Program-made: the position numbers and the translations under genes
Notes under the pieces: generated by a model
Told to the model about the DNA's origin: nothing
Database searches by the model: none
Seen by the model: the letters and a program-made list of their open reading frames with translations, nothing else
NCBI GenBank assembly: GCA_903830655.1
Contig: CAIKUQ010000044.1
Coordinates: 62,001-126,000 of the forward strand
Length of the DNA: 64,000 nt
DNA from: an uncultured Actinomycetes bacterium
GTDB lineage: Bacteria > Actinomycetota > Acidimicrobiia > Acidimicrobiales > RAAP-2
Direction: 5' to 3'
In this document: piece after piece, positions 8,168 to 19,302 of the stretch
Layout of the letters: each line of letters starts with the position of its first letter
Position numbering within the stretch: position 1 is the first letter of the stretch

Positions 8168-8784
8168 TTCAGTAGAGACAACCACCATGCCTGGACATGG
8201 TACAAAAGGCCACTGATCACGTGAGTGGTTTGGTTATCGAGCAAAATTATGCCCATGGTGATGGGTAGTGCATATTGTCGAAACTTAAAATAGGCAGCTC
8301 GCTTCGTGTCTGGCCAAAATCGCTCTAGCAGCGCTGATCCGTCAAACGGGGGTATCGGTAATAGATTAAAAATGCACAGCACCACATTCACCAATCCAAA
8401 GTCAATCCAGAGATTGACCAAGTTTGGCAAGAACACATTATGAATCGCCAGCTCAGTCATGGCAAACGCCATTGCCGACATGACGGCATTCGAAAGCGGT
8501 CCTGCGACCTCGACAATTGGAAACTGGTTCCTAGGGTTTCGTAATCGACTGGGGTCAACTGGCACTGGCTTCGCCCATCCGATGGGAGTCATGCCCGCCA
8601 CAATCAGAATTAGAGGAACAATAAGCGTCCCGAGAATGTCAATGTGTCGCAGAGGGTTGAAGCTCAGGCGATGCGCCTCTTTGGCTGTTTTGTCGCCAAA
8701 GAGCAGGGCAACATAACCGTGAGTCACCTCGTGGACCATTACAGAAACAACTAGGGCGAAGAGAAACCATACCTGACTATTCAT
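8164..8784 (-). CDS. Site-2-protease-like membrane metallopeptidase (M50)
   Basis: A 206-residue multi-pass membrane zinc protease of the small Rip/SpoIVFB-like M50B group. The zinc-binding HEVTH is at residues 18-22 in the first membrane helix, and the third-ligand motif NLLPIPPFDGS lies near residue 150. No PDZ domain is present. The ATG at 8784 is two bases after the xerD stop; a longer frame upstream runs inside xerD and is not credible as protein. Such proteases cleave anti-sigma factors or other membrane proteins, but the substrate here is unknown. Placement directly after xerD suggests co-transcription. Confidence 0.88.
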   Translation of the reverse strand: MNSQVWFLFALVVSVMVHEVTHGYVALLFGDKTAKEAHRLSFNPLRHIDILGTLIVPLILIVAGMTPIGWAKPVPVDPSRLRNPRNQFPIVEVAGPLSNAVMSAMAFAMTELAIHNVFLPNLVNLWIDFGLVNVVLCIFNLLPIPPFDGSALLERFWPDTKRAAYFKFRQYALPITMGIILLDNQTTHVISGLLYHVQAWWLSLLN

Positions 8785-8786
8785 CG

Positions 8787-9681
8787 TTATCCATTTGCTC
8801 GCGGATGCGCGTGTAGATATTCTCGTCGCACCGATGTTGTTGTTAATGCAGTGTAAGTCTGTGTCGTAGAAATTGAGGCGTGACCTAAGAGTTCTTGTAC
8901 CACACGGATATCGGCTCCGTGTTCGAGCATATGAGTTGCACACGAGTGGCGAAATACGTGGGCCGACAAATGTGCCGATGGCAACCCAGCCTGCGTAGCT
9001 CTCTTTCGTACCACCAGGTCTGCGCCTTGCCGAGTCAGGCCTCCCCCACGAGATCCAATGAACAAAAGATCTGAACGACTCTCCTTAATCAATAGCGGAC
9101 GACCGTTTGGCCCTAGATACTCCTCTAAGGCGCGCAGCAAAGTAGCGCCAATTGGGACGAGGCGTTGCTTAGCCCCCTTGCCCGTCACCTTAATGAGCAA
9201 TTCGGAGAAATCCAAGTCCCCTAATCGCACTCCCATGGCCTCACTCACGCGGCATCCCGTACCGTAAAGCAGTTCGAGGAGCGCAGCGTCTCTACGGTCA
9301 ATGGCCGTCTCGAGAGTTATCGAGTCCAGTAATCGCGCCATCTCACTCTCTCCTATTGGCTTCGGCAGCGACTTTTGCAATCGAATCTTTTGCAGAGAAG
9401 TCGTCGGATCAACCGCAATGTGACCTTCCGATAGAGCAAACGAGTAAAAACCCCGAATCGAGGCCACCATTCGAGCAACGGACGAACTGGCGAGGTGCGA
9501 TTTACGCAGTGCGGCCACATACCTGTCTAGCGTCTTTGCGTCAACTTCTCGCAAAGTCACCTTTTGGGTTTTTAGCCAGCGCACATGTTCTCCTATGTCG
9601 CGGCCATACGCTTCACAGGTGGAAGGTCTACGCCCCTTCTCGACGCTCAGCCAGACAAGATACGCCTCGAGCAGTTTTAAC

Positions 9682-9689
<8 letters not shown>
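8787..9689 (-). CDS. xerD: Tyrosine recombinase XerD
   Basis: A 300-residue tyrosine recombinase that resolves chromosome dimers at dif with XerC. The N-terminal SAM-like core-binding domain covers about residues 1-90. Catalytic residues are visible as GTGCRVSEA (Arg), TGKGAKQR (Lys), HVFRHSCATHML (His, Arg) and LGHASISTTQTYT (His, nucleophile Tyr). Translation likely begins at TTG 9689, overlapping the NUDIX stop by 8 bases (TTGACTGA, the same octamer as at the tyrA/aroH junction). The pyrG-NUDIX-xerD order matches Mycobacterium, favouring XerD over XerC. Confidence 0.94.
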
Positions 9690-11924
<2,235 letters not shown>

Positions 11925-11940
11925 CTAAATGTTGAGAAGG

Positions 11941-13518
11941 TTAGGTGCCTTGCAGCAGGTGCTCAGCCAAAGCCAACGCTGCCTCGTTAACCTCTCCGGC
12001 CAGCATGCGAGCGACTTCACGAACACGCTCCGGACCGGAAACTTCGCGAACTGAGGTCACAGTCTGCCCCTCATCAACTCGCTTCTCAATAACGAAATGC
12101 TTGTCAGCCTTGGCTGCCACGCTGGCTAAGTGAGTTACCGCTAGAACTTGCTGACGGGTACCTACCTCGCGTAGGCAGTCACCGATTTGCTGGGCCACCT
12201 GGCCACCTATCCCCGCGTCCACCTCATCAAATACCGCAACCTGGGCGCTATCGGTAGTTTCCAGCGAAATAGCGAGGAGCACTCGACTCAATTCTCCCCC
12301 GCTCGCGAGGGATTGCAGTGGCCCCTCGGGCTGACCAGGATTCGGAGCAAAAAGTATTTCTGCGCTCGACCCGGCGGGCCCAGAAATGGAGAATCGGAGA
12401 GTGGCGTGTGGCAGCGCTACGCGCTCAAGTTGTGCTCTGATTCTGCCCGAGAGCCGTTCGGCCGCAGCCTCTCGCTCTCCAAGCAATCGTGTAGCTTCGG
12501 CATTTGCCAGTACCTCGAGCTTGCTTAAATCCTCCTCAACCGTTGCGAGTCTGTCGATCGCCGCGCCATGCTCACGAACGGCAGTTTCGAGATCTTCCGC
12601 CTTGGTGATTACATCCGCAAGAGTCAGTCCATATTTCCGAATCAGATTCTGCAGCACCAGAGCCCTGGATTCGAGTTGGTCGATTTGCACGGGGTCAAAA
12701 GCTTCCGGATCAGCTAAAGCGGACAAATCTCTTACGCCTTCTCGAGCAACCTCGAGCGAACTCGACAGAGTCTGCCGCACCGCGAGGTAGGCCTCGGCTT
12801 TCGGTATCCGGTTTATGGCCGCCGCGAAAGCATCTAAAACTGAGTCATCGCTGTCATTCAGCAAGCCCACGACCTCGATGACGGCCGATTGACCTTCGCG
12901 CGCTTCCGAGAGCGCCTGCAACTTTTCTAGCAAGTCGGAAAGTTCATTCTCGTCCACAATTTGACTCTCGAGAATTTCATTCAATTGGAATTGAAGAAAA
13001 TCGTATTCCCTCTGGCGGCCGGCCTCGTCCCCTCCGGCCGACTCCCGGAGGCGATTAAGACTGGCAATCTCTCGTGTGAGGCGCTGGAATTCGGAGCTAT
13101 CAACTCCCCCGTAATTGTCGACTAAGCGAAGTATCTCCAGTTTCGATTTAAGAGCCAGCGAATCATGTTGTCCATGAATCACGATTAATGGTTCAGCGGC
13201 ATTGCGGAGAGCCTCGGCGTTCGAGGCCAGACCATTTAACGTAGCTCGCAATCTTCCACTCGCAGAAGCTTCACGCGCGAGCACAATCTCCGAATTATCT
13301 GCGGCGAACACGACAGAAACTTGAGTGTCACTCGTCACGCCATGACGAGACTGTGCTCCGTCACCACCCAAGCAGAGCTCTAAGGCGCCTAAGAGCAGCG
13401 TTTTGCCAGCGCCCGTCTCACCAGTGATGACGCAAAAGCCTTCGCCAAATTCGAGATTCGCATTCGCGATGACACCAAGAGAGCGAGCTGACAGCTCAAC
13501 CAGTCGAACTTTAGGCAT
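11941..13518 (-). CDS. recN: DNA repair protein RecN
   Basis: An SMC-like ATPase of 525 residues acting in double-strand break repair. The Walker A GETGAGKTLLL lies at residues 33-43, a central coiled coil covers roughly 150-350, and the C-terminal half has LASGGELSRVLLAI (signature) and VAVFDEVDAGIGGQVA (Walker B). It is slightly shorter than most RecN proteins. The ATG overlaps the nadK stop by 8 bases. The nadK-recN order is conserved in Actinobacteria. I saw no clear LexA box, so SOS control is not claimed. Confidence 0.95.
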   Translation of the reverse strand: MPKVRLVELSARSLGVIANANLEFGEGFCVITGETGAGKTLLLGALELCLGGDGAQSRHGVTSDTQVSVVFAADNSEIVLAREASASGRLRATLNGLASNAEALRNAAEPLIVIHGQHDSLALKSKLEILRLVDNYGGVDSSEFQRLTREIASLNRLRESAGGDEAGRQREYDFLQFQLNEILESQIVDENELSDLLEKLQALSEAREGQSAVIEVVGLLNDSDDSVLDAFAAAINRIPKAEAYLAVRQTLSSSLEVAREGVRDLSALADPEAFDPVQIDQLESRALVLQNLIRKYGLTLADVITKAEDLETAVREHGAAIDRLATVEEDLSKLEVLANAEATRLLGEREAAAERLSGRIRAQLERVALPHATLRFSISGPAGSSAEILFAPNPGQPEGPLQSLASGGELSRVLLAISLETTDSAQVAVFDEVDAGIGGQVAQQIGDCLREVGTRQQVLAVTHLASVAAKADKHFVIEKRVDEGQTVTSVREVSGPERVREVARMLAGEVNEAALALAEHLLQGT

Positions 13519-14320
13519 GGCCCTCGCGTAAACCGCGACGCAGGCGCGCAGCGAGGTCCGTTGGCTCAGTGCCCAACACCTTGACCGGCAATGGGCTCTT
13601 CGTTACGGTAATCCCTTGGCCCATTTCGAGCTTGCCTACCAATACGCCATCGGTCACAATGACAGCGGGGCGATCTACCGCGACAATACGAATTGTGCGA
13701 TGGCCCGGCATTACTACTGAGCGTCCAATGGTGAAATGTGGTGCAATCGGCGTCAAAACCATGAGGTCCAAATTGGGGTCCACTACTGGACCTCCGGCCG
13801 AAAAGTTGTAGGCCGTCGACCCGGTGGGGGTTGAGACCATGAGGCCATCGGCAACGTACGAGAGATACTCCTCCGTGTCAACCGTCGTTTCAACCTTCAC
13901 CATGTGGCCTGGCAGGTCACGTTCGACAACAACCTCGTTCAGTGCGAATTCAGTCTCGGTCTGACCATCAATAGATATTTCGAGAGCCAGGCGGTGCTCA
14001 CAAATCTCGTTTGAGAGAGCGGAACGGATCTCCGCAATCAAATCTTGGGGCTCCACCCGTAACAAGAAACCCACGCGACCAAGGTTTACGCCGAGAATTC
14101 GAGCACCCGCGCGATGAGCGAGTCTCGAAGCTTTGAGGAATGTTCCGTCTCCCCCGAGCGAAATCACCAGCGACTTGCTGGTGAGCTCTGGTTTGGAGTC
14201 CAGATCCAAGAGATGCACCTGCGACTCGAAGTGTTCCGTCGAGAAGACACCACTGCCCTCCTGAGCGAGCGCAATCGCGTCTGGTCGATTTGAAAAAGCG
14301 GCAAATAGAAGTTGAGTCAC
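13511..14320 (-). CDS. nadK: NAD kinase
   Basis: Phosphorylates NAD to NADP. The 269 residues include the diphosphate-binding SLGGDGTFLKAS, NLGRVGFL, the NE pair in LNEVVVER and the glycine-rich TPTGSTAYNFSAGGPVVDP. The start is GTG 14320 with a strong GAGGAG four to five bases upstream, which decides the start. It heads the nadK-recN run, downstream of tRNA-Leu(GAG) on the same strand with about 77 bases between. The mycobacterial neighbour tlyA is absent here. Confidence 0.96.
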   Translation of the reverse strand: MTQLLFAAFSNRPDAIALAQEGSGVFSTEHFESQVHLLDLDSKPELTSKSLVISLGGDGTFLKASRLAHRAGARILGVNLGRVGFLLRVEPQDLIAEIRSALSNEICEHRLALEISIDGQTETEFALNEVVVERDLPGHMVKVETTVDTEEYLSYVADGLMVSTPTGSTAYNFSAGGPVVDPNLDLMVLTPIAPHFTIGRSVVMPGHRTIRIVAVDRPAVIVTDGVLVGKLEMGQGITVTKSPLPVKVLGTEPTDLAARLRRGLREGHA

Positions 14321-14397
14321 GGGGCTCCTCGTCCTAAAACCATGGTAGCGACCAAACCAGGGTTATCGATACCCAACCGTCGGGGCAGTGGGTCCAG

Positions 14398-14483
14398 TGG
14401 TGTCGAAGGCGGGACTTGAACCCGCACGCCCTTACGAGCACTAGCACCTCATGCTAGCGTGTCTGCCATTTCACCACTTCGAC
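14398..14483 (-). tRNA. tRNA-Leu (anticodon GAG), CCA encoded
   Basis: A class II tRNA with acceptor stem GTCGAAG/CTTCGAC, anticodon stem CTAGC/GCTAG around the loop ATGAGGT (anticodon GAG, reading CUC and CUU), a long variable arm as expected for leucine, and T arm GCGGG-TTCAAGT-CCCGC. The discriminator base A is followed by CCA in the DNA. It sits between the solute-binding-protein gene and nadK on the same strand. Confidence 0.97.
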
Positions 14484-14493
14484 GTGGAGTACC

Positions 14494-14499
14494 ACTCTA
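14494..14499 (-). promoter_or_regulatory. Predicted -10 box of tRNA-Leu(GAG)
   Basis: TAGAGT on the minus strand lies ten bases before the mature tRNA 5' end, leaving a leader of a few bases for RNase P. It sits in the 36-base gap after the solute-binding-protein gene. No convincing -35 is visible. Confidence 0.4.
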
Positions 14500-14519
14500 G
14501 CCGTTTTCTCTGATTGGGC

Positions 14520-16064
14520 CTAAGGGCGTAAATAAGGTATTTGGTCTACGAGGGCAATGACCGAACCACCACCGACGAGTGAAGTGAACCTGTGGCTCCA
14601 CGCTTGAATTTTTGGCGCAAAGAATATTGGTCTGACCATAAAACTATGCGTGACGAGGGAATCCAGCCGGAGCCAAGTTGCCGATGCCGAAGCAGGGTTC
14701 AAATCTGCCATTGCCGCGAGACCTAGTTTTGTCAGTTGCGCATTATTTAAGACAGTGGTGTACGAATCTTTAAGAGCCGAGCCGAAATATGATCTCGCCA
14801 GGGTGAGCGGGCCGAAAGTTGCACTCCTTGAAAAAATAGCCACATCAGCCGAACCCGAACTTACCGAAGTGGCAGCGCCTATCTCCGACGAAAAGGACAC
14901 CTGAAAGGTGGGAATGCCGATGACTCGCCAGGTATTGATAATAAATTTTGCCGTTGCGCGGTCAACGCTTGAAGGTCCAACCGCCATACGTATTGAAACT
15001 AACGAACCCTGCGGAGACCTCCAACCTGAGCCAATCTGGGTGTAGCCAGCTGCGCGCAAGGACTCCACGGCACATGTAAGGCAATCCGAAGGGGCTGAGA
15101 AACCGGCCGACGAGCCAGGTAACCGTGCGGCATCAAATAGCGCAAAGGGCGCTGACTTCACACTCAGAGTCGCTCCACCATATTGTGAATTAATCAAAAT
15201 CTGCCTGTTCACCGAAACGCTGAGTGCCTGGCGGAAAAGGGGTGATGCGACATTGGCGCGTCGGACCCCAATGGCCATAACGGTCAGGTCTGTTGAGGGA
15301 ATGATTGCGGTGTGTAGTGACGCAATTCCGGAAACTGCTGAAATGGTCTGAGCACTGACAGTCGAGATCTCACCCAGAAAATTAGTGGACCATTTGGGGG
15401 TGTTCGGGAGTTGGTCAGAAATCACAATTCGGCCGTAACGCGACGTCCCCTTTTTTAGTAAATCACTCTTGCGAAGGACGATGCTGTGTTTAGTTACCGA
15501 CTCAACTGCATAGAACCCCAACGTAGGTCGAGTTTTAAGGGTTGAGAGCCGACAGTCAAGCGAAGAACCGCTAGCAAGGACGTCGCGAAACAGTGAAGAC
15601 CAGCCGGCGAAGGGTTGGTTGAAGGTCGCCAAGACGGTGTATCCATTTGCGGACACAGTCATTGAGGAGATGTGACGGTAGCCATCTGCGGCCACAGAAG
15701 GAACTAATTTAGCCCGTTGCCACCACGAAACCAACGACTGAGCGTTGAAGGCAGTGCCATTGGACCACGTGAGTCCCGAACCCACCGTGTAATTCACTAC
15801 CTCTGGAGAAACGGAATTTAACTCCGCAGCAACGATTCCTACCCCGCTGCCTTGCAGCGCATCAGCTGGACCATTGACAAAGGCCGACGGATAGAGGAGA
15901 TCGCCAATGGCAATCGAGTTGTCTGTGGCGCTGGGCGAAATACTCGAGCAGCCATCCAGTGGACCGGCGACAGATACGTAGAGCGTTTTTATTGCCGCAC
16001 TGGCTGGCGCGCAAAAAGCCGCCGTTGAGGCGAGAAGAATGAGCGCAGCAACTGACCTTTTCAA
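14520..16064 (-). CDS. Exported family 5 extracellular solute-binding protein (DppA/OppA-like), orphan
   Basis: A 514-residue secreted protein resembling peptide-binding components of ABC transporters. From the TTG at 16064 it opens with KRSVAALILLASTAAF and a signal-peptidase-like APASA, a clean Sec signal; AAGG lies upstream at fair spacing. A longer frame begins inside secG but would bury the signal peptide. No lipobox is present, since the only early cysteine follows AAF. Family cues are LTWSNGTAFNAQSLVSWW, the LFRQALSVSVNR segment and a C-terminal FFAPKIQAW. No permease or ATPase gene is nearby, so the ligand and the transporter are unknown. It may be co-transcribed with secG, 10 bases upstream. 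Confidence 0.75.
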   Translation of the reverse strand: MKRSVAALILLASTAAFCAPASAAIKTLYVSVAGPLDGCSSISPSATDNSIAIGDLLYPSAFVNGPADALQGSGVGIVAAELNSVSPEVVNYTVGSGLTWSNGTAFNAQSLVSWWQRAKLVPSVAADGYRHISSMTVSANGYTVLATFNQPFAGWSSLFRDVLASGSSLDCRLSTLKTRPTLGFYAVESVTKHSIVLRKSDLLKKGTSRYGRIVISDQLPNTPKWSTNFLGEISTVSAQTISAVSGIASLHTAIIPSTDLTVMAIGVRRANVASPLFRQALSVSVNRQILINSQYGGATLSVKSAPFALFDAARLPGSSAGFSAPSDCLTCAVESLRAAGYTQIGSGWRSPQGSLVSIRMAVGPSSVDRATAKFIINTWRVIGIPTFQVSFSSEIGAATSVSSGSADVAIFSRSATFGPLTLARSYFGSALKDSYTTVLNNAQLTKLGLAAMADLNPASASATWLRLDSLVTHSFMVRPIFFAPKIQAWSHRFTSLVGGGSVIALVDQIPYLRP

Positions 16065-16074
16065 GGTCGACCTT

Positions 16075-16305
16075 CTATTGGAGACGAAGGTCGAGTGTAA
16101 GAGTCGAGAAGGCAAACACCAAAGCAACAGCGATTGTGATGCGGTCTAAATTCCGCTCAACAACCGTTGATCCAGAGGCGGCCTCTAATGTCGCGCCACC
16201 TAACATTCCCGAAACGCCACCGCCTCGACCAGAGTGCAAGAGGACGAGGAAAACCAGTGAGAGTGCGCTGATCGCTTCAATTCCAGTAACAATCCAAGTA
16301 AACAT
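16075..16305 (-). CDS. secG: Preprotein translocase subunit SecG
   Basis: A 76-residue membrane protein of the SecYEG channel. It has two hydrophobic segments (about 2-22 and 53-70) and the family loop LLHSGRGGGVSGMLGG between them. The ATG at 16305 has GGAGG six bases upstream, which settles the start; the longer frame reaching into tpiA is not needed. The gap-pgk-tpiA-secG order is the classical actinobacterial and firmicute arrangement. Confidence 0.93.
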   Translation of the reverse strand: MFTWIVTGIEAISALSLVFLVLLHSGRGGGVSGMLGGATLEAASGSTVVERNLDRITIAVALVFAFSTLTLDLRLQ

Positions 16306-16315
16306 TGTGCCTCCG

Positions 16316-17095
16316 TTAGCGGTTCTTAGCGTAGCAGTCGTCAACCGCCTCGACAATGGCCATAAAACTCTCAACTTTTAGGCTGGCTCCACCTACTAGG
16401 AAGCCCCCGGCCTGGCCTGACGTGAGAAGTTCGGCAGCGTTTTCCCCTGTCACTGAACCTCCGTAGAGCACCCGAGTATCGCTCATGCCACGGCTATTTA
16501 GTTCGAGGCGGATGTGTGCCATCATCTCGGCCACTTGCTCGCTGTTGGCGGTTCGTCCGGTGCCAATAGCCCAAATCGGTTCGTAGGCAATTGTCAGGAG
16601 CTCGAGATTCTTTTTTTCAAACCCATCTAACGCCAACGCAATTTGATTTGAAACAAAGGAGAAGTGTTCTCCAGCGTCGCGAGCATCGAGGTTTTCGCCG
16701 CAACACAGAAGCACTTCGAGCCCCCCGCGTGCAGCGGTCTGCGCTGTTGAAGCAACGATGTCGTCAGTCTGACCGTACATAGAGCGACGCTCGGAATGAC
16801 CAACAATCACGCTTTTCACCCCGAGCCGCTTTAGCATGGCTACTGATATTTCCCCCGTGTGAGCCCCGTTGTCGAACATTGATACATGTTGTGCCGCAAG
16901 GGAGATGGGAATCCGCTCAGACTCAATTATGGAACTTACCGAACGAAGGTCCACGGAGGGCGGCGCAACCGCTATTTCGACATGCTCACGTGACTTGTTT
17001 TTTAGAACAACACCGATTTGCTGCGTTAAATGCAAAGCCTCGACGTAGTCGTGATTCATTTTCCAGTTACCAACAACTAATGGTTTAGAGGGCAT
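16316..17095 (-). CDS. tpiA: Triosephosphate isomerase
   Basis: Interconverts dihydroxyacetone phosphate and glyceraldehyde 3-phosphate in glycolysis. The 259 residues show VVGNWKMN (catalytic Lys), VGHSERR (catalytic His), AYEPIWAIGTG (catalytic Glu with loop 6) and YGGSVTGENAAEL (phosphate binding). It follows pgk by two bases and is followed by secG after ten bases. Confidence 0.97.
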   Translation of the reverse strand: MPSKPLVVGNWKMNHDYVEALHLTQQIGVVLKNKSREHVEIAVAPPSVDLRSVSSIIESERIPISLAAQHVSMFDNGAHTGEISVAMLKRLGVKSVIVGHSERRSMYGQTDDIVASTAQTAARGGLEVLLCCGENLDARDAGEHFSFVSNQIALALDGFEKKNLELLTIAYEPIWAIGTGRTANSEQVAEMMAHIRLELNSRGMSDTRVLYGGSVTGENAAELLTSGQAGGFLVGGASLKVESFMAIVEAVDDCYAKNR

Positions 17096-17097
17096 GC

Positions 17098-18234
17098 TTA
17101 GCCTTTCGATTCACGTAATGCGCGTAATCCAGGTAAATCTCCGAATTCGACCAATTCAAGAGAGGCGCCTCCACCTGTCGAAACGAAATCTACTTCAGAC
17201 TCCAATTTAAACTGCTGCATTGCCGCGACCGAATCTCCCCCACCAACAATCGAATATCCGGGAGATTGAGCGACCGCCCTCGCTATGGCCTCTGTTCCGG
17301 CAGCAAAGCGTGGATCCTCAAATACACCCATCGGTCCATTCCAGAGAATCGTGCCGGCCTCCTGTATCTCACGGGCGAAGGCGGCACTCGAGAGCGGACC
17401 TATATCTAGGCCCATCGAATCCTCGGGAATGTTCTCCCCGAACACGATCACAGGATCTGAGAAAGCCGCTGAGCCGAACGATTGGTCAGACTTTAAACCA
17501 AGTGAGTCAACTGGGATACGAACCTTCTCGGTCTGCATGAGTTCACGACAGTTGTCTACATTCGTTGCGTCGAAAAGCGAAGATCCGATGGTACGGCCCT
17601 GGGCATATTCGAAGGTGTAGGCCATTCCGCCCCCCACGATCACGACGTCCGCTTTTTCGACAAGCACCCTCGTGATGGCGAGCTTGTCTTTCACCTTTGC
17701 TCCACCAACAATTGCGATGAAGGGCCTCACAGGATTTTCAAGCGCGCCGAGAAGAGTCGAGACCTCACGCTGCAGGTTCGGACCCGCCGCGCTTGGTAGG
17801 AGCATGGGTGGGACCATGATTGATGCGTGAGCTCGGTGGGAGGCACCAAAAGCTTCATTTATGTAGTAATCGAAACCTTCAACTAGCGACGCGCCAAACT
17901 CGGGGTCGTTCAGTTCTTCACCCGGGTTAAACCGAAGATTCTCCAACAAATCGATACCTGGACATAGTTCATTCAGTCGGCGTCGGATGGGGGCAACAGA
18001 AAATTCTTCGGTCGGTTGACCCTTGGGGCGACCAAAGTGTGTCATGCAGGTCACTTGCGCGCCTTGCTTTATTAAATCATCAAGTAGCGGCAGGGTGGCT
18101 CGAATACGAAAGTCGTCGGAAACTTCAAGCTTTCCGTCAACAAGGTGGACAGGTGCGTTGAAGTCAACACGTACCAGAACCTTTTTTCCATTGAGATCGG
18201 TCCATCGTTTGTAACTAGGAAGTGCGGGTTGCAC
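17098..18234 (-). CDS. pgk: Phosphoglycerate kinase
   Basis: Transfers phosphate from 1,3-bisphosphoglycerate to ADP. Features are KVLVRVDFNAPV near the N terminus, THFGRPKG, the GGAKVKDKL loop and the C-terminal STGGGASLEL nucleotide-binding loop. At 378 residues it is about 15-20 shorter than most bacterial enzymes, the difference being spread over loops. The start is GTG 18234, three bases after the gap stop, with GGAAAG upstream. It is the middle gene of gap-pgk-tpiA-secG. Confidence 0.97.
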   Translation of the reverse strand: MQPALPSYKRWTDLNGKKVLVRVDFNAPVHLVDGKLEVSDDFRIRATLPLLDDLIKQGAQVTCMTHFGRPKGQPTEEFSVAPIRRRLNELCPGIDLLENLRFNPGEELNDPEFGASLVEGFDYYINEAFGASHRAHASIMVPPMLLPSAAGPNLQREVSTLLGALENPVRPFIAIVGGAKVKDKLAITRVLVEKADVVIVGGGMAYTFEYAQGRTIGSSLFDATNVDNCRELMQTEKVRIPVDSLGLKSDQSFGSAAFSDPVIVFGENIPEDSMGLDIGPLSSAAFAREIQEAGTILWNGPMGVFEDPRFAAGTEAIARAVAQSPGYSIVGGGDSVAAMQQFKLESEVDFVSTGGGASLELVEFGDLPGLRALRESKG

Positions 18235-18237
18235 GAA

Positions 18238-19245
18238 CTACTTTCCGACGTGCGCAGTGAGGTCAACGAGCCGATTCGAATAGCCCCATTCATTGTCGTA
18301 CCAGCCGAAAATCTTTACGAGAGATTGTTCGTCATTGAGTCGCTGGACCATCGTCATCTGAGAATCAAAAGTACAAGAAGCTGGGCTACCAACGATATCG
18401 CTGGAAACAATTGGCTCATCGGTGTACACCAGGACTCCGCCTAGACGCCCGGCTGCCGCTTTCTTAAAGGCAGCGTTTATCTCATCCACAGTGGTCGTCC
18501 GCACTACGGCGGTGAAGTCCGTAATGGAGCCATCTGGAATTGGCACCCGTAGAGAGGTTCCGTCTAGTCGACCCTTCATTGCAGCGAGCACGAGGCTCGT
18601 AGCCCTGGCGGCCCCCGTTGACGAAGGGACAATGTTTACCGCAGCAGCCCGTGCTCGACGTAGGTCCTTGTGTGGCAAATCGAGCAAATTCTGGTCATTG
18701 GTGTAAGCGTGCACGGTAGTCATCAATCCACCCTCCACGCCGAACGCCTCGTCGAGCACCTGAACCATTGGCACAAAACAGTTCGTAGTGCACGAGGCGT
18801 TCGAGACAATCTTGTGTTGCGCTGGATCAAAAGTGTCTTCGTTAACACCTACAACGAAAGTCGCATCGACATCTGTAGCAGGAGCTGAAATAATCACCCG
18901 CTTGGCCCCAGCTGTTAGGTGCTGGCTTGCTCCTTCACGAGAGGTGAAGATACCGGTTGACTCGATAACAACATCCACATTGAGAGCGGCCCAAGGCAGT
19001 TCACTCGGGTTTCGCTCGGCGAGCACTTTGATGGTTCGATTACCGACGGTAATGCTGTCTTCGGTTGCCGATACGGTCTCCGTCAGTACTCCTTGAGTGG
19101 AATCGTATTTGAGCAGGTGGGCATTTACCGCCGGACTCGTCAAATCATTAATTGCGACAACTTCAATATTTGGATTCTTGAGAGAAGCTCGCAGATATCC
19201 CCGGCCAATTCGACCGAAACCATTAATTGCAACACGAACAGCCAC
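18238..19245 (-). CDS. gap: Glyceraldehyde-3-phosphate dehydrogenase, type I
   Basis: Oxidises glyceraldehyde 3-phosphate with NAD and phosphate. The 335 residues begin with the Rossmann motif INGFGRIGRGYLRA and contain the catalytic SNASCTTNCFVP, the histidine-bearing MTTVHAYTNDQ and WYDNEWGYSNR. The start is GTG 19245 with a near-perfect GAGGAGG a few bases upstream. A predicted promoter and a hairpin precede it, so it heads the glycolytic operon. In most Actinobacteria whiA lies directly upstream; here rapZ does. Confidence 0.97.
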   Translation of the reverse strand: MAVRVAINGFGRIGRGYLRASLKNPNIEVVAINDLTSPAVNAHLLKYDSTQGVLTETVSATEDSITVGNRTIKVLAERNPSELPWAALNVDVVIESTGIFTSREGASQHLTAGAKRVIISAPATDVDATFVVGVNEDTFDPAQHKIVSNASCTTNCFVPMVQVLDEAFGVEGGLMTTVHAYTNDQNLLDLPHKDLRRARAAAVNIVPSSTGAARATSLVLAAMKGRLDGTSLRVPIPDGSITDFTAVVRTTTVDEINAAFKKAAAGRLGGVLVYTDEPIVSSDIVGSPASCTFDSQMTMVQRLNDEQSLVKIFGWYDNEWGYSNRLVDLTAHVGK

Positions 19246-19261
19246 GAAGCCTCCTCGAATA

Positions 19262-19277
19262 CTCAGCTTTTGCTGAG
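19262..19277 (-). promoter_or_regulatory. Hairpin in the gap leader
   Basis: CTCAGC and GCTGAG form a perfect 6-bp stem with an AAAA loop. It lies a few bases after the predicted transcription start and about 16 bases before the gap start codon, with no U-run. The arrangement mirrors that in front of pyrG. Confidence 0.45.
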
Positions 19278-19286
19278 GCCAGTGAC

Positions 19287-19292
19287 ATTCTA
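19287..19292 (-). promoter_or_regulatory. Predicted -10 box of the gap-pgk-tpiA-secG operon
   Basis: TAGAAT on the minus strand lies just after the rapZ stop and would start a leader of about 35 bases containing a 5' hairpin and a strong Shine-Dalgarno site. No clear -35 was found. Confidence 0.45.
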
Positions 19293-19302
19293 ACGAATTT
19301 GC

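Noticed and set aside
15990-16064. Solute-binding protein as a lipoprotein
   Set aside because: The only cysteine near the signal peptide follows AAF, which does not fit a lipobox; a signal-peptidase I site is better.
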